From: NCEH01 sp002257205
Lineage (GTDB): Bacteria; Pseudomonadota; Alphaproteobacteria; Rhizobiales; Xanthobacteraceae
Strand: one strand, 5' to 3'
Assembly (NCBI RefSeq): GCF_043195105.1
Contig: NZ_JBAFWO010000007.1
Length of the DNA: 64,000 nucleotides
The notes under the pieces were generated by a model. It was not told the DNA's origin. It saw only the letters and a list, made by a program, of their open reading frames with translations, and searched no databases. The position numbers and the translations under genes are program-made. This document shows, piece by piece, positions 34,719-43,762 of the stretch (positions within the stretch are counted from its first letter, which is position 1; every line of letters begins with the position of its first letter).

Positions 34719-34768
34719 GGTCATCTCGTAGCGGATGAAGCGGCCGGCTTTGTGCCGGCGCCCCTCGC

Positions 34769-37700
34769 TCACCAGGTGTATTTGAGGCCGGCGGAGAAGG
34801 ATTGCGCCGTCACATCGTCACTCAGCGAGAGTTCATACTGGCCGAACACCCGCAGATGCTCGCCCTGCTGGGCCGAGAGGCCGGCCGCCAGCACGCCGAT
34901 GTTCCGCCCGACGCCGGTGGTCTCCACCGTGAAGGGCAGGGCCGGCGCGCCGATCAGGCCGGCGGTGGTGCCCACGTTCGTATCGCCGAAATTGTAGTAA
35001 TACCGGGCGCTCAGTTCCGGGCTGAGGCTGATGGCGCCGAACCCGTAGGTGGTGGCGAGGCGCACGCCCACCGAGGGCATCACCAGATCCAAAGTCGCGG
35101 AGTCCACGCCAAGGCCGGCGGAGCCCGCATAGCCTTCGGTGAAGGCGCTGCGCGAGAGGTGGTACCAGTCGAAGCCGAGGCTCGGCTCGGCGGTGAGGGC
35201 GCCGAGCGCGAACACGCCGCCCGACTTGAGCGAGAAGGTCACGTCATTGCCGTTGGGCGAAGCCGTCGCCACCCGCGTCAGGGTGCCGAAGGTCAGCGCG
35301 CGGTTGGTGGCATAGTCCGAATAGGCATAGCCGAGCGTGCCGTCGAGGAACCAATTGCCCGATTGCAGCGAGCCATAGAGCGAGACCTGATAGCTGTCCG
35401 CGCTGCTGTCGCCGCCAGTGTCGCCGTTATTGTCGAAATTGCCGTAGCCGAGCGAGATGCCGACCAGCCCGTTGCCGAGCACCTTGTCCACGCCGAGCAG
35501 CACGCCGACGCCGGTCATATCGAAGGCGCCCGCGCCGCCGACGCTGGTGGGGCCGCCGAGCACGCGCGCCCAGGCGGACACCGCCCCGTCGCCGACACCC
35601 TTTTGTCCGGGGCCGGACTGGGCGACCGCCGCCGAGGCATCCTGAAGCGCGCCGCCGAGGCCCGCGCTATCCGCCCCGAGCGAGAGCATGGAGGCGTTGG
35701 CGCCAAGATCGCCCACCCCACGGCCGGAGCGCCGGGCGGAAATGCGATCTTCCAGGGCGCGGGTGAACTGGCCGCGCTGCACCGCATCCGCGGTGAGCAG
35801 ATTGCCGATCGACTGGCCGGAGAGCTGGTCCAGCGCCGCGGCGCCGACCGCATTGGTCCCGGTGGTGTCGAGGCCGTAGAACACATTGTCGAGGTCGCCC
35901 TGGGCGCCGGTCTGGTAGGACGCGTTCAGATGGGCGGCCACCGCCCGCTGGTTCGCCGTCACGGCCGGAGCCGCAAAATTGCGCGCGAAGGTCACGCTGA
36001 CCGAATTGGCGGAATAGCTCAGGGTTTCCGAGAGGAAGGGCGAGAGATCGACCACCTCGTCATATTGGCCGACCATCGTTCCGGTGGAGCGGGCGACGGT
36101 GAAGGTCTGGTTGGTCAGCTTGTCGGTCGCGTCGGTGACGACGCTCACGTCGCCGTCGAGCGTCATGGTGCCGGTCACGATCAGATTGTCGGTGCGGTTG
36201 GTGTCCACTTCCAGCTGGTAGGAGCCGCTGTCCTGCTGGATCAGATCGCCCTGGATGGTGAGCGTGCCGATCGAATTGCCCGGCAACAGGCGGCCGGCAT
36301 TATTGACCGTGCCGACGATGATGCCGCTGCCGCCGACCGATCCCTGGGCGCCGATATTGAGCACCTTGGTGCGATATTCGCCGGTGGTGTTAATCTTCAG
36401 CAGGCCGGCATCGACCTGGGTGAGGTCGCGTGAACTGGTGACGCTGGTGCGGATATCCAGCGTGCCGGCGCCGTTCTTGCGGATCGAGCCGGTGCCCGAG
36501 AGCGCGGAACCCTGCAAGGTCAGCACCGCGCCGGGATCGACATTGAACGTGCCGCCGAACGTTGTGCCGCCGATTTCGCCATAGGAGACCGAGGCGTTCA
36601 CCCGCACCTCGCGCAGCATGGTGAAGGACTGGCTGGCGCTAACGCCGCCGCCCTGGAGAGTCAAAACGCCGGAGGCATCGCCGAGATTGCGGTCGGAGGA
36701 GACGCGCACCAGGCCGTTGTCGACCCGCGTGCCGCCCTTGTAGCTGTTGGCGCCCGCGAGGGTCAGCGTCTTCTCGCCCTGCTTGATCATCGATCCGGTG
36801 CCCGCGATCGTGCCGTTGAAGTCGCGGTTGCGGATCTCGATATTGGCGACATAAGGCTGGGTGAGCGTGACCGCCGCGCCATATTCCAGATAGTCGGTGG
36901 TCTGGGCATATTGGGCGATCATCTCATGGGCCTTGGTCGTGGGATGGAACTGATCCCAGAACAGATAGTCGCCCACATTGGCCGCCGAGCAGCCGTTGGT
37001 GTACTTGCCGGTTTCGGAATCGACGCAATTGTCCCTGGCGTTCTTGAAGCCGAATGCGGTGGGATTGCGCTGCACCTCGGCAAGCAAGGCGGCGCTGTCG
37101 ATCACCACCAGACGGGTTTGCGCATTGGCCTGCGTGAATTCATCGCCCAGGTTGTAGAGGCGCGCCTTCAGCTCGCGGTTGGTATCCTTGATGGTGGCGC
37201 TCAGCGGCAGGCGGTCGGCATCCGAGAGGCCGATGAATTTCGGCGTGGTGCTGACGTCGGCGATGGTCGGCACATAATAGGTGGCGCCCAGCTGGGCGAT
37301 GTCCTTGCGGTTGTTGATCGTGGCATTGATCGTCCGCAGATCGTCGGGAATGTTCTTGAGTAGGATTTCCTTCTGCGTTCCCAGTGTGCTGTAATATGCG
37401 GTGCGGTTGGAAATGAACGTGTACCAATTTGTGTCTTCGATCTGCTGGCGGAAATTATTGCCGCCGATCCAGAAGGTGATCAGCGGCTTGTTGCCATAGC
37501 TTGATGCCGGCTCGGCCGGCACATTGCTGCGCGGATCATACCAGGCGCGCTTGATGCCGGTGATCTTGTCGTCGAACTGGCCGACCTGCTGCTCCAGGTG
37601 CTGCACCACAGCCGCGAGGGCGTTGCTATAGGGCGTACCGGTGACCGCGCCGCCCCAGGCGAGGTTGCGATCGGCATTATAGGGCAGGTTGTTCAACTTA

Positions 37701-37978
37701 GAGAGGTATTCAACCCACACCTGGCCGTTGGAGAAGTGGCCTTTATAGTAAAGTGGGCCCTTGGGCTGGGTGATGTCGACCGACAGGCCGCCACCGGTGA
37801 ACACACCGCCGATCACACTCCCGACGGTGCTCAGATAGGACGTGCGGTCATAGGTGCGCCCAACGTCGGACAGGCTGTCGCCAAGGCTCCAGAGCGAGGT
37901 GTATTGCGGGGCCGCCTTTTGCGCGAAGGCTGTCGATGAAAGCAAAACAAGCGAAATCGAAGCCAGAATCCGGCGCAT
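34769..37978 (-). CDS. GDSL/SGNH esterase autotransporter
   Basis: A 1069-residue type Va autotransporter. Residues 1-19 are a signal peptide ending in AFA. The passenger starts with a GDSL lipase domain: LGDSLSD with Ser35, GGNNF near 190, and the Asp-His pair in WDQFHPT near 365. A beta-helix region with autotransporter repeats follows (GTGSMIKQGEKTLTLAGANSY, about 400-640). The last roughly 280 residues form the outer-membrane barrel ending in Y-T-W. The ATG at 37978 is chosen for its signal sequence and GGAGA upstream. It probably displays an esterase at the surface; EstA-like function is family knowledge. Confidence 0.92.
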   Translation of the reverse strand: MRRILASISLVLLSSTAFAQKAAPQYTSLWSLGDSLSDVGRTYDRTSYLSTVGSVIGGVFTGGGLSVDITQPKGPLYYKGHFSNGQVWVEYLSKLNNLPYNADRNLAWGGAVTGTPYSNALAAVVQHLEQQVGQFDDKITGIKRAWYDPRSNVPAEPASSYGNKPLITFWIGGNNFRQQIEDTNWYTFISNRTAYYSTLGTQKEILLKNIPDDLRTINATINNRKDIAQLGATYYVPTIADVSTTPKFIGLSDADRLPLSATIKDTNRELKARLYNLGDEFTQANAQTRLVVIDSAALLAEVQRNPTAFGFKNARDNCVDSETGKYTNGCSAANVGDYLFWDQFHPTTKAHEMIAQYAQTTDYLEYGAAVTLTQPYVANIEIRNRDFNGTIAGTGSMIKQGEKTLTLAGANSYKGGTRVDNGLVRVSSDRNLGDASGVLTLQGGGVSASQSFTMLREVRVNASVSYGEIGGTTFGGTFNVDPGAVLTLQGSALSGTGSIRKNGAGTLDIRTSVTSSRDLTQVDAGLLKINTTGEYRTKVLNIGAQGSVGGSGIIVGTVNNAGRLLPGNSIGTLTIQGDLIQQDSGSYQLEVDTNRTDNLIVTGTMTLDGDVSVVTDATDKLTNQTFTVARSTGTMVGQYDEVVDLSPFLSETLSYSANSVSVTFARNFAAPAVTANQRAVAAHLNASYQTGAQGDLDNVFYGLDTTGTNAVGAAALDQLSGQSIGNLLTADAVQRGQFTRALEDRISARRSGRGVGDLGANASMLSLGADSAGLGGALQDASAAVAQSGPGQKGVGDGAVSAWARVLGGPTSVGGAGAFDMTGVGVLLGVDKVLGNGLVGISLGYGNFDNNGDTGGDSSADSYQVSLYGSLQSGNWFLDGTLGYAYSDYATNRALTFGTLTRVATASPNGNDVTFSLKSGGVFALGALTAEPSLGFDWYHLSRSAFTEGYAGSAGLGVDSATLDLVMPSVGVRLATTYGFGAISLSPELSARYYYNFGDTNVGTTAGLIGAPALPFTVETTGVGRNIGVLAAGLSAQQGEHLRVFGQYELSLSDDVTAQSFSAGLKYTW

Positions 37979-38544
37979 GGGAATCTCCGCAAATAAATAT
38001 CGCCAGCAAAAGACCAAGCTTTGCCGCGAATGACTCTTTTTATCAGGGGGGATGTTCGCTGACTAAATTGAACCACGCGACCTGCGTCGCGTGCTCTGGA
38101 GCATAAAAATGAATTTAATCATGAGTCTACACCAGCCGACATTCAACCTTTCTTTCCTATGTGGAGGTACCTGTGTCAAGCATGGAATCAGAGAAATTGG
38201 TGTGTTTCCGTAAAGTTTTTAAAATTCAGGTGGCGTTAAAGTAGCGCCGCAGCGGTGGGTGCGAGGCGATATTTCGCTTCGATGAAGGTCATGGCTTCGT
38301 CGCAAACAGCTCGGATCTCCAGTATTTTCAGGCGTTATACGGCACCCCGCATGGCTCTGGACGACCGGTGTCCGACCGCGCGGCCCCGACTTGCGGCGGG
38401 GGTCATGTCGGGCGGGCGTCGGAGACGCCCGGGCCCGCCCTGTGGATGGGAATAGCGCTTCTATGAAAAAGAGTTAGGCTGTCATACGGCCGTTGGCGAG
38501 CGCCGTCAGCGTGCTGCGCGGCCGTACCTTGGGAGAAGCGCCAG
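37979..38544. other. Intergenic region before the autotransporter and DUF4142 genes
   Basis: This 566-bp gap contains the control regions of two divergent genes. CACGCGAC (38074-38081) and GTCGCGTG (38086-38093) form an 8-bp perfect inverted repeat about 100 bp before the autotransporter start and could be an operator. GGGAGAAG precedes the DUF4142 ATG. A 66-codon frame at 38255-38455 has no ribosome site or recognisable sequence and is not called. Confidence 0.4.
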
Positions 38545-39117
38545 ATGTCGAAATTGTCCAACATTCTCGTTGCCGTGGCACTGCTCGCGGGTGTGCCCGC
38601 CGCTTCGGCGCAGACCATGAATATGCCCGCGGCCACCGCCGCCGGCCCGTCGCCCCCCGAGATCGCCAAGACCGCGACCGTGCCGGCCACTCCCGTATTC
38701 GTGGATACGGCGGCCCGGGCCAACCAGTTCGAGATCGTCACCAGTCAGGTTGCGTTGGAAAAGAGCAAGAACAAGAAAGTACTCGCCTTCGCCAAGAAAA
38801 TGGTGAAGGATCATACTAAGATCGGCAAGAATTTCGGCGCCGCGTTCGGCAAGGCGAATACGGGGCTTACCCTGCCGGCCGGCCTCGGGGATGAGTTCGA
38901 CAAGATCCTGGCCCGCCTGAAGAGCGAAGAGGGCGCCACCTTCGATGCCGATTACATCGCTGTGCAGACCAAGGGCCATCAGGATGCCGTGGGCCTGTTC
39001 GCCGGCTATGCCAAGGGCGGCGACAACCCGACGCTGAAGGCGTTCGCGCAGAAGACGTTGCCGATCATCGAGATGCACCTGAAGATGTGCTACGACTTGG
39101 CGAAGCTGAAGCTCTGA
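38545..39117 (+). CDS. DUF4142 domain-containing exported protein
   Basis: A 190-residue protein with a signal peptide (ILVAVALLAGVPAASAQ, about residues 7-23) and a DUF4142 domain: FVDTAARANQFEIVTSQVAL, KKVLAFAKKMVKDHTK and a C-terminal helix with LPIIEMHLKM. The fold is a ferritin-like four-helix bundle. The function of the family is not settled; it is common in periplasms of soil Proteobacteria and often linked to stress. The gene stands alone. Confidence 0.9.
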   Translation: MSKLSNILVAVALLAGVPAASAQTMNMPAATAAGPSPPEIAKTATVPATPVFVDTAARANQFEIVTSQVALEKSKNKKVLAFAKKMVKDHTKIGKNFGAAFGKANTGLTLPAGLGDEFDKILARLKSEEGATFDADYIAVQTKGHQDAVGLFAGYAKGGDNPTLKAFAQKTLPIIEMHLKMCYDLAKLKL

Positions 39118-39745
39118 CCTGTCTCGGCCATTTTAGAGCCGGATCGGCCCACATTGAATCCGCCTCTATTCAATAAGTGAGAGTGCGATCCGCCCACATG
39201 GAACCACCAAATGGTTCCATATGGGCGGATCGCGCTCTAAGGATTAAAAATCCGGATGAGGTCTCTTCGGCGTCATCCGGAACACGCGCTATCCAGATCC
39301 GTGTCCGGCCGCCGCCTGAAGAAAATAGTCGGCCGCTCATAGATCTCCGGCCCGCGAACGATAGCACCGTCGAAGAACGGGGAATCGTCGAGACCAACAG
39401 GGCTCGGAGCGCGCCCCAAAATCTGCGGGCAATCGAAAGAGAGACATGCGTTCGCAACGGGGCAGCGTGCCGCCGGGTGGGATGCGTTTCCATCCGTACG
39501 TATAAATGCACGCTCTGAATATGTATATGTACCGAAAATGGTAATTTATTACATTAATATGGCATTAGTTGGTGTTTGTATATTTTGCAACTGAAAGATG
39601 TTTTGGAAGGATAAGTATCTATTTTTCCGGGCCACGTTGACCCGGCGCAGCCAGAGCGCCGTGAAGTGTCACCCCAACGTCATGGCCCATCGATAGGGAG
39701 CGTGTGAAGCTGGCGGTCTGCGGGCCGCAGGGGGGCTGAACACAC
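39118..39745. repeat. Structured intergenic region with three nested inverted repeats
   Basis: This 628-bp gap holds three hairpins in its first 165 bp. ATTGAAT/ATTCAAT is at 39153-39174. A long pair follows, 26-base arms at 39181-39206 and 39212-39237 with 24 matches around a 5-base loop. TCCGGATGA/TCATCCGGA is at 39251-39281. The first two units share the stem start GATCSGCCCACAT. Two overlapping frames on opposite strands (39170-39518) arise from this symmetry and are not called. Bases 39520-39620 are AT-rich and probably hold the promoter of the ABC gene at 39746. Confidence 0.6.
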
Positions 39746-40498
39746 ATGGATCCGATCCTTCGCGTGGAAGACGTGCGCAAGTCCTTCGGCGCACACACCA
39801 TTCTCAAAGGTGTCAGCTTTCAGATCGAGGAGGGCGACCTGGTCTCGATGATCGGGCCCTCGGGTTGCGGCAAGTCCACCTTGCTGCGCTGCCTGAACGG
39901 GCTGGAATCCATGGATTCCGGCGTCATCGAAGCGTGCGGCGTGCGCATGGAGCGCAAGGCCGGCTCGAACGCGCCGGTCAACGAGGTGGCGCACCGGCTG
40001 CGCAAGAATGTCGGCATGGTATTCCAGAGCTTTAACCTGTTCCCCCACAAGACGCTGCATCAGAACGTCATGATGGCGCCCATGGTGGTGAAGGGCACGA
40101 GCCGCGACGAGGCCGCCGCCAATGCCGAGCGCCTTTTGAAGAAGGTCGGCCTGTTCGAGCAGATGGACCGCTATCCCGTCAATCTCTCGGGCGGCCAGCA
40201 GCAGCGCGGCGCCATCGCCCGCGCGCTCGCCATGTCGCCCAAGATCATGCTGTACGACGAGCCCACCTCCGCGCTCGATCCCGGCCTCGTCGACGAGGTG
40301 CTGGACGTGATGAAGGAGCTCGACAACGAGGGCATGACGCAGATCATCGTCACCCATGAGATGCGCTTCGCGCGCGATGCTTCCGATTACATCATCTTCA
40401 TGGACAAGGGCGAGATTATCGAGATCTCGGACGAAGATGAGATCTTCGACAATCCCAAGGATCCGCGCACGCGCCAGTTCCTGCACCGTTTCGTCTGA
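39746..40498 (+). CDS. Amino-acid ABC transporter ATP-binding protein (GlnQ-like)
   Basis: A 250-residue polar-amino-acid type ATPase. Walker A is GPSGCGKST near residue 37, Q-loop VFQSFNLFPH, signature LSGGQQQRGAIARAL and Walker B MLYDEPTSALDP. It energises the importer formed by the fused protein that starts at its stop codon (TGATG overlap). The signature reads G-A rather than R-V-A-I, a minor deviation. Substrate is probably an amino acid; D-amino-acid dehydrogenase lies next in the region on the other strand. Confidence 0.93.
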   Translation: MDPILRVEDVRKSFGAHTILKGVSFQIEEGDLVSMIGPSGCGKSTLLRCLNGLESMDSGVIEACGVRMERKAGSNAPVNEVAHRLRKNVGMVFQSFNLFPHKTLHQNVMMAPMVVKGTSRDEAAANAERLLKKVGLFEQMDRYPVNLSGGQQQRGAIARALAMSPKIMLYDEPTSALDPGLVDEVLDVMKELDNEGMTQIIVTHEMRFARDASDYIIFMDKGEIIEISDEDEIFDNPKDPRTRQFLHRFV

Positions 40499-42099
40499 TG
40501 GCCCCGCACGACCCTTTGCCCTTCTCTCCCGCTTCGGGGATCGCCATGCGTCTTGCCCGCCTCGCCCTCTCGTCCTTGCTCCTTGCCGTCTCGCTGTCGG
40601 CGGCGGCGGTTTCCGCCGCATCGGCGCAGACCGCCCCGGCCTCTCCGGCACCGGCCGCCGAGCGCAAGCTCACCTATGGCGGCGACAGCACCAGCGGCGC
40701 GCCTTACACCTTCCAGGATCCGGCCGATCCCAACATCACGGTGGGCTTCGAAGTCGACATCATGAAGGAGCTGGCGGCCAAGATCGGCCGCAAGCCGGTG
40801 TTCGTGCAGAACGACTGGAGCAACCTCATCCCCGGCCTCGATGCCGGGCTCTACGAGGCGGTGATCAACGGCCTGGAAATCACCCCCGATCACCAGGCGG
40901 TGGCGGATTTCTCGGCGCCTTACTACACCACGTTCGGCCAGATCGTGATCCGCCGCGGCGATGCGCCGATCGACAATCTGGAAGGCTTGAAGGGCAAGAA
41001 GGTCGGCACGCTCAAGTCCAGCCAGATGGAATATGTGCTGCGCAATGCCGGCGGCATCGATTTGCGCACCTATGACCAGGAGATCGACGCCTATTCCGAT
41101 CTCAAGCTGAAGCGGATCGACGCGACCGTGATGGATTTTCCGATCGCGGTCTATTACGCCCAGCCCGACCGCGAGCTTCAGTTCACCGGCCAGCCCATCG
41201 GCCGCATCGAATATGGCATCGCGCTGAAGAAGGGCGCGCATCCCGAGCTGCTGGCCGAGATCAACACAGGCCTGTCGCAGATGATGCACGACGGCTCCAT
41301 GCGCACCATCCTCGATCGGTGGGCGATCTGGACCCCGCTGATGGCGCAGCTCACGGGCGACCAGCGTCCGATCCAGGCGCAGCCGCTGGCCTATGATCAT
41401 TTCGTCCAGGCCACGCAGCCGCAGGGCTGGAAGATGCAGCTTGAGCGCTACATGCGCTTCCTGCCCCAGCTCGGCTGGGCGGCGGTGATGACGCTGGAAA
41501 TCTCCATCCTCGCCATGGTCATCGCGGTCGGCCTCGGGGCGGGCCTGGCGCTGTGCCGGGTCTATGGCGGCGTGGTGCTCGACCGGCTCGCCCAGGTCTA
41601 TATTGAGGTGGTGCGCGGCACCCCGTTGCTGATCCAGGTCTTGTTCATCTATTACGGCCTGCCGAAGGTGGGGTTGCAGCTCGAACCATTCGTCGCCGGC
41701 GTGATCGCGCTCGGCCTGAACTATGCGGCCTATGAGGCCGAGAATTATCGCGCCGGCCTGCTGGCCATTCCGCGCAACCAGATGGAAGCGGCGATCGCGC
41801 TCAACATGACCGAGCGTCAGGCGCTGCGGAACGTCATCATCCCCCAGGCGGCGCGCATCGTGCTGCCGCCCACCACCAACGACTTCATCTCGCTCATCAA
41901 GGATTCGTCCTTGGTGTCGGTGATCTCCCTGGTGGAACTGACCAAGACCTACGAACTCATCTCCACCACATACTATGATTATTTCGGCACCGGTCTGCTG
42001 GTGGCGGCGATCTATCTGCTCATCGGCCTGCCGTTCGTGCGGCTCGCCAAATGGGCCGAGCGCTATGCCAGCCGCGGCGTGACGCGTTCCATCGGCTGA
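40498..42099 (+). CDS. Fused amino-acid binding protein and ABC permease
   Basis: A protein of up to 533 residues that joins two transporter parts. After a signal-like segment (LARLALSSLLLAVSLSAAAVSAASAQ) a family 3 binding domain spans about residues 55-285 (GFEVDIMKEL, ADFSAPYYTTFGQIVI). A His/Met-type permease domain follows from about 320, with the EAA-like loop AIALNMTERQALRNVIIPQA. Such fusions are known in some amino-acid importers, where the receptor is tethered to the channel. ATG 40498 overlaps the ATPase stop; the ATG at 40546 starts nearer the signal and may be the true start. Confidence 0.9.
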   Translation: MAPHDPLPFSPASGIAMRLARLALSSLLLAVSLSAAAVSAASAQTAPASPAPAAERKLTYGGDSTSGAPYTFQDPADPNITVGFEVDIMKELAAKIGRKPVFVQNDWSNLIPGLDAGLYEAVINGLEITPDHQAVADFSAPYYTTFGQIVIRRGDAPIDNLEGLKGKKVGTLKSSQMEYVLRNAGGIDLRTYDQEIDAYSDLKLKRIDATVMDFPIAVYYAQPDRELQFTGQPIGRIEYGIALKKGAHPELLAEINTGLSQMMHDGSMRTILDRWAIWTPLMAQLTGDQRPIQAQPLAYDHFVQATQPQGWKMQLERYMRFLPQLGWAAVMTLEISILAMVIAVGLGAGLALCRVYGGVVLDRLAQVYIEVVRGTPLLIQVLFIYYGLPKVGLQLEPFVAGVIALGLNYAAYEAENYRAGLLAIPRNQMEAAIALNMTERQALRNVIIPQAARIVLPPTTNDFISLIKDSSLVSVISLVELTKTYELISTTYYDYFGTGLLVAAIYLLIGLPFVRLAKWAERYASRGVTRSIG

Positions 42100-42128
42100 G
42101 CGCGTGCCGCGTCAAAGGGAATTGACGT

Positions 42129-43382
42129 TCACCCGTAGCGGGCGAGCGTCAATCCCTCGGTGTCGATGTCCGGCGTGCGGCGGGTGATGAGGTCGGCGAG
42201 CAGGCGCCCGGTGCCGGCCGCCATGGTCCAGCCCAGCGTGCCGTGCCCGGTGCCGAGGAAGAGGTTGGGATATTTCGCCGGGCCGAGGATCGGCGGGCCG
42301 TCCGGCGTCATCGGGCGCAGGCCGCTCCAGAAGGTGCCGGCCTTGGGATTGCCGCCGTCCGGGAACAAATCGCTGACCACATGCTCCAGCGTTTCGCGGC
42401 GTGCATGGCGCAACGACAGGTCGAAGCCCGCCAGTTCCGCCGTGCCGCCGATGCGGATGCGGTCGCCGAGCCGGGTCACGGCCACCTTGTAGGTCTCGTC
42501 CATGACGGTGGATTCCGGCGCGCCGCCGGCGTCCGTGATGGGCACGGTGAGCGAATAGCCTTTCACCGGATAGACCGGCAGGCGGATGCCGAGCGGCCGC
42601 ACCGCCTTGGGCGAATAGCTGCCGAGCGCCACCACATAGACATCCCCGCGGATGGTGCCGGACTGGGTCTGCACGCCGGTGATGTTGGCTCCGTCATGCT
42701 CGATGGCGCGCACCGCCCGGCCGTGGGTGAACACCGCGCCCTTCTGTTCGGCGAGGGCGGCGAGGGCGTTGGTGAATTTATAGCAGTCGCCGGTCTCGTC
42801 GCCCGGCAGGCGCAGGCCGCCGGCGATCTTTTCCGCGACCCGCCCCAGCGCCGGCTCGGCGGCGATGCAGCCGGCGCGATCGAGCAGCTCATAAGGCACG
42901 CCGAAGCGATCGAGGATCGCCATGTCCTCGCCCGCATGGTCGAGCTGCGCCTGGGTGCGGAACATCTGAAGCGTGCCCTGCATGCGCGCGTCATAGGCGA
43001 TGCCGGTCTGCTGGCGCAGGGCGATCAGGCAATCGCGGCTGTACTCGGCAAGGCGCAGCATGCGCCCCTTGTTGATCTCATAGCGGGCGTGGGTGCAATT
43101 GGTCAGCAGCCGCAGGCCGAAGGCGAGCATGGCCGGGTCGAGGCGCGGGCGGATCACCAGCGGGCGATGCTTCATCAGCAGCCATTTGATGGCCTTCAGC
43201 GGCAGGCCCGGCCCGGCCCAGGGCGCGGAATAGCCCGGCGAGACCTCCCCGGCATTGGCGAAGCTGGTCTCCAGCGCGGGGCCGGACTGGCGGTCCACCA
43301 CTTCCACCTCATGGCCGGCGGCCGCCAGATAATAGGCGAGGGTTACGCCGATGACGCCCGACCCTAGAATCACCACCTTCAT
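42129..43382 (-). CDS. dadA: D-amino acid dehydrogenase small subunit
   Basis: A 417-residue FAD-dependent dehydrogenase that oxidises D-amino acids such as D-alanine to keto acids and passes electrons to the respiratory chain. The N-terminus MKVVILGSGVIGVTLAYYLA is the FAD-binding fold, followed by VVDR and ETSFANAGEVSPGYSAPWAGPG, typical of DadA. The C-terminus has GLRPMTPDGPPILG and GTGHGTLGWTMA. The ATG at 43382 gives the normal start; an in-frame upstream GTG/ATG adds only five residues. No alanine racemase gene is beside it. Confidence 0.93.
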   Translation of the reverse strand: MKVVILGSGVIGVTLAYYLAAAGHEVEVVDRQSGPALETSFANAGEVSPGYSAPWAGPGLPLKAIKWLLMKHRPLVIRPRLDPAMLAFGLRLLTNCTHARYEINKGRMLRLAEYSRDCLIALRQQTGIAYDARMQGTLQMFRTQAQLDHAGEDMAILDRFGVPYELLDRAGCIAAEPALGRVAEKIAGGLRLPGDETGDCYKFTNALAALAEQKGAVFTHGRAVRAIEHDGANITGVQTQSGTIRGDVYVVALGSYSPKAVRPLGIRLPVYPVKGYSLTVPITDAGGAPESTVMDETYKVAVTRLGDRIRIGGTAELAGFDLSLRHARRETLEHVVSDLFPDGGNPKAGTFWSGLRPMTPDGPPILGPAKYPNLFLGTGHGTLGWTMAAGTGRLLADLITRRTPDIDTEGLTLARYG

Positions 43383-43762
43383 CGTCCGGCCTCCCACGGC
43401 CCGGCGCCGCGCGCCTGCCGCACCGCAAAATAAGATCAGACACCAAGCAGGGCCCGCCCCACAAGCGCGACGATGGAACGGCCGGCCCTGTCTTGCGGGA
43501 TCGTCGTCGGCGGCTGTGCTTAGTATCGCGGGTGCCGCGGCGGGCGCGGATCCATGGATCTCCCGGCGCCCCCGGTTGTTGTTGTCCGTGCGCGGCGGTT
43601 CGCGCGGCGCTTGCGCGCCGTTCGCAAGGCGCCGGCGGGGGCGATCGCCAGCCGGATTGCGAAAGACGGCGGGCCGGTTGAGGCGGGACGCGATGCGGGC
43701 GATAACTGGCCTCCCGGTGTATGGGTGCGGACGCGGGCGCGCCGCCGGATAAGGAGGTGCGG
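43383..43762. other. Divergent intergenic region, dadA and histidine kinase
   Basis: The 380-bp gap is GC-rich and shows no repeat, RNA gene or convincing promoter by eye. Short frames on both strands lack ribosome sites. A perfect Shine-Dalgarno AAGGAGG at 43751-43757 belongs to the kinase GTG at 43763. Confidence 0.4.

Noticed and set aside
38255..38455. 66-codon frame between the autotransporter and DUF4142 genes
   Set aside because: No ribosome binding site, no recognisable content, and codon use unlike the neighbours.
39170..39518. Two 113-codon frames on opposite strands
   Set aside because: Both arise from the long inverted repeat and mirror each other; neither has a ribosome site or family features.
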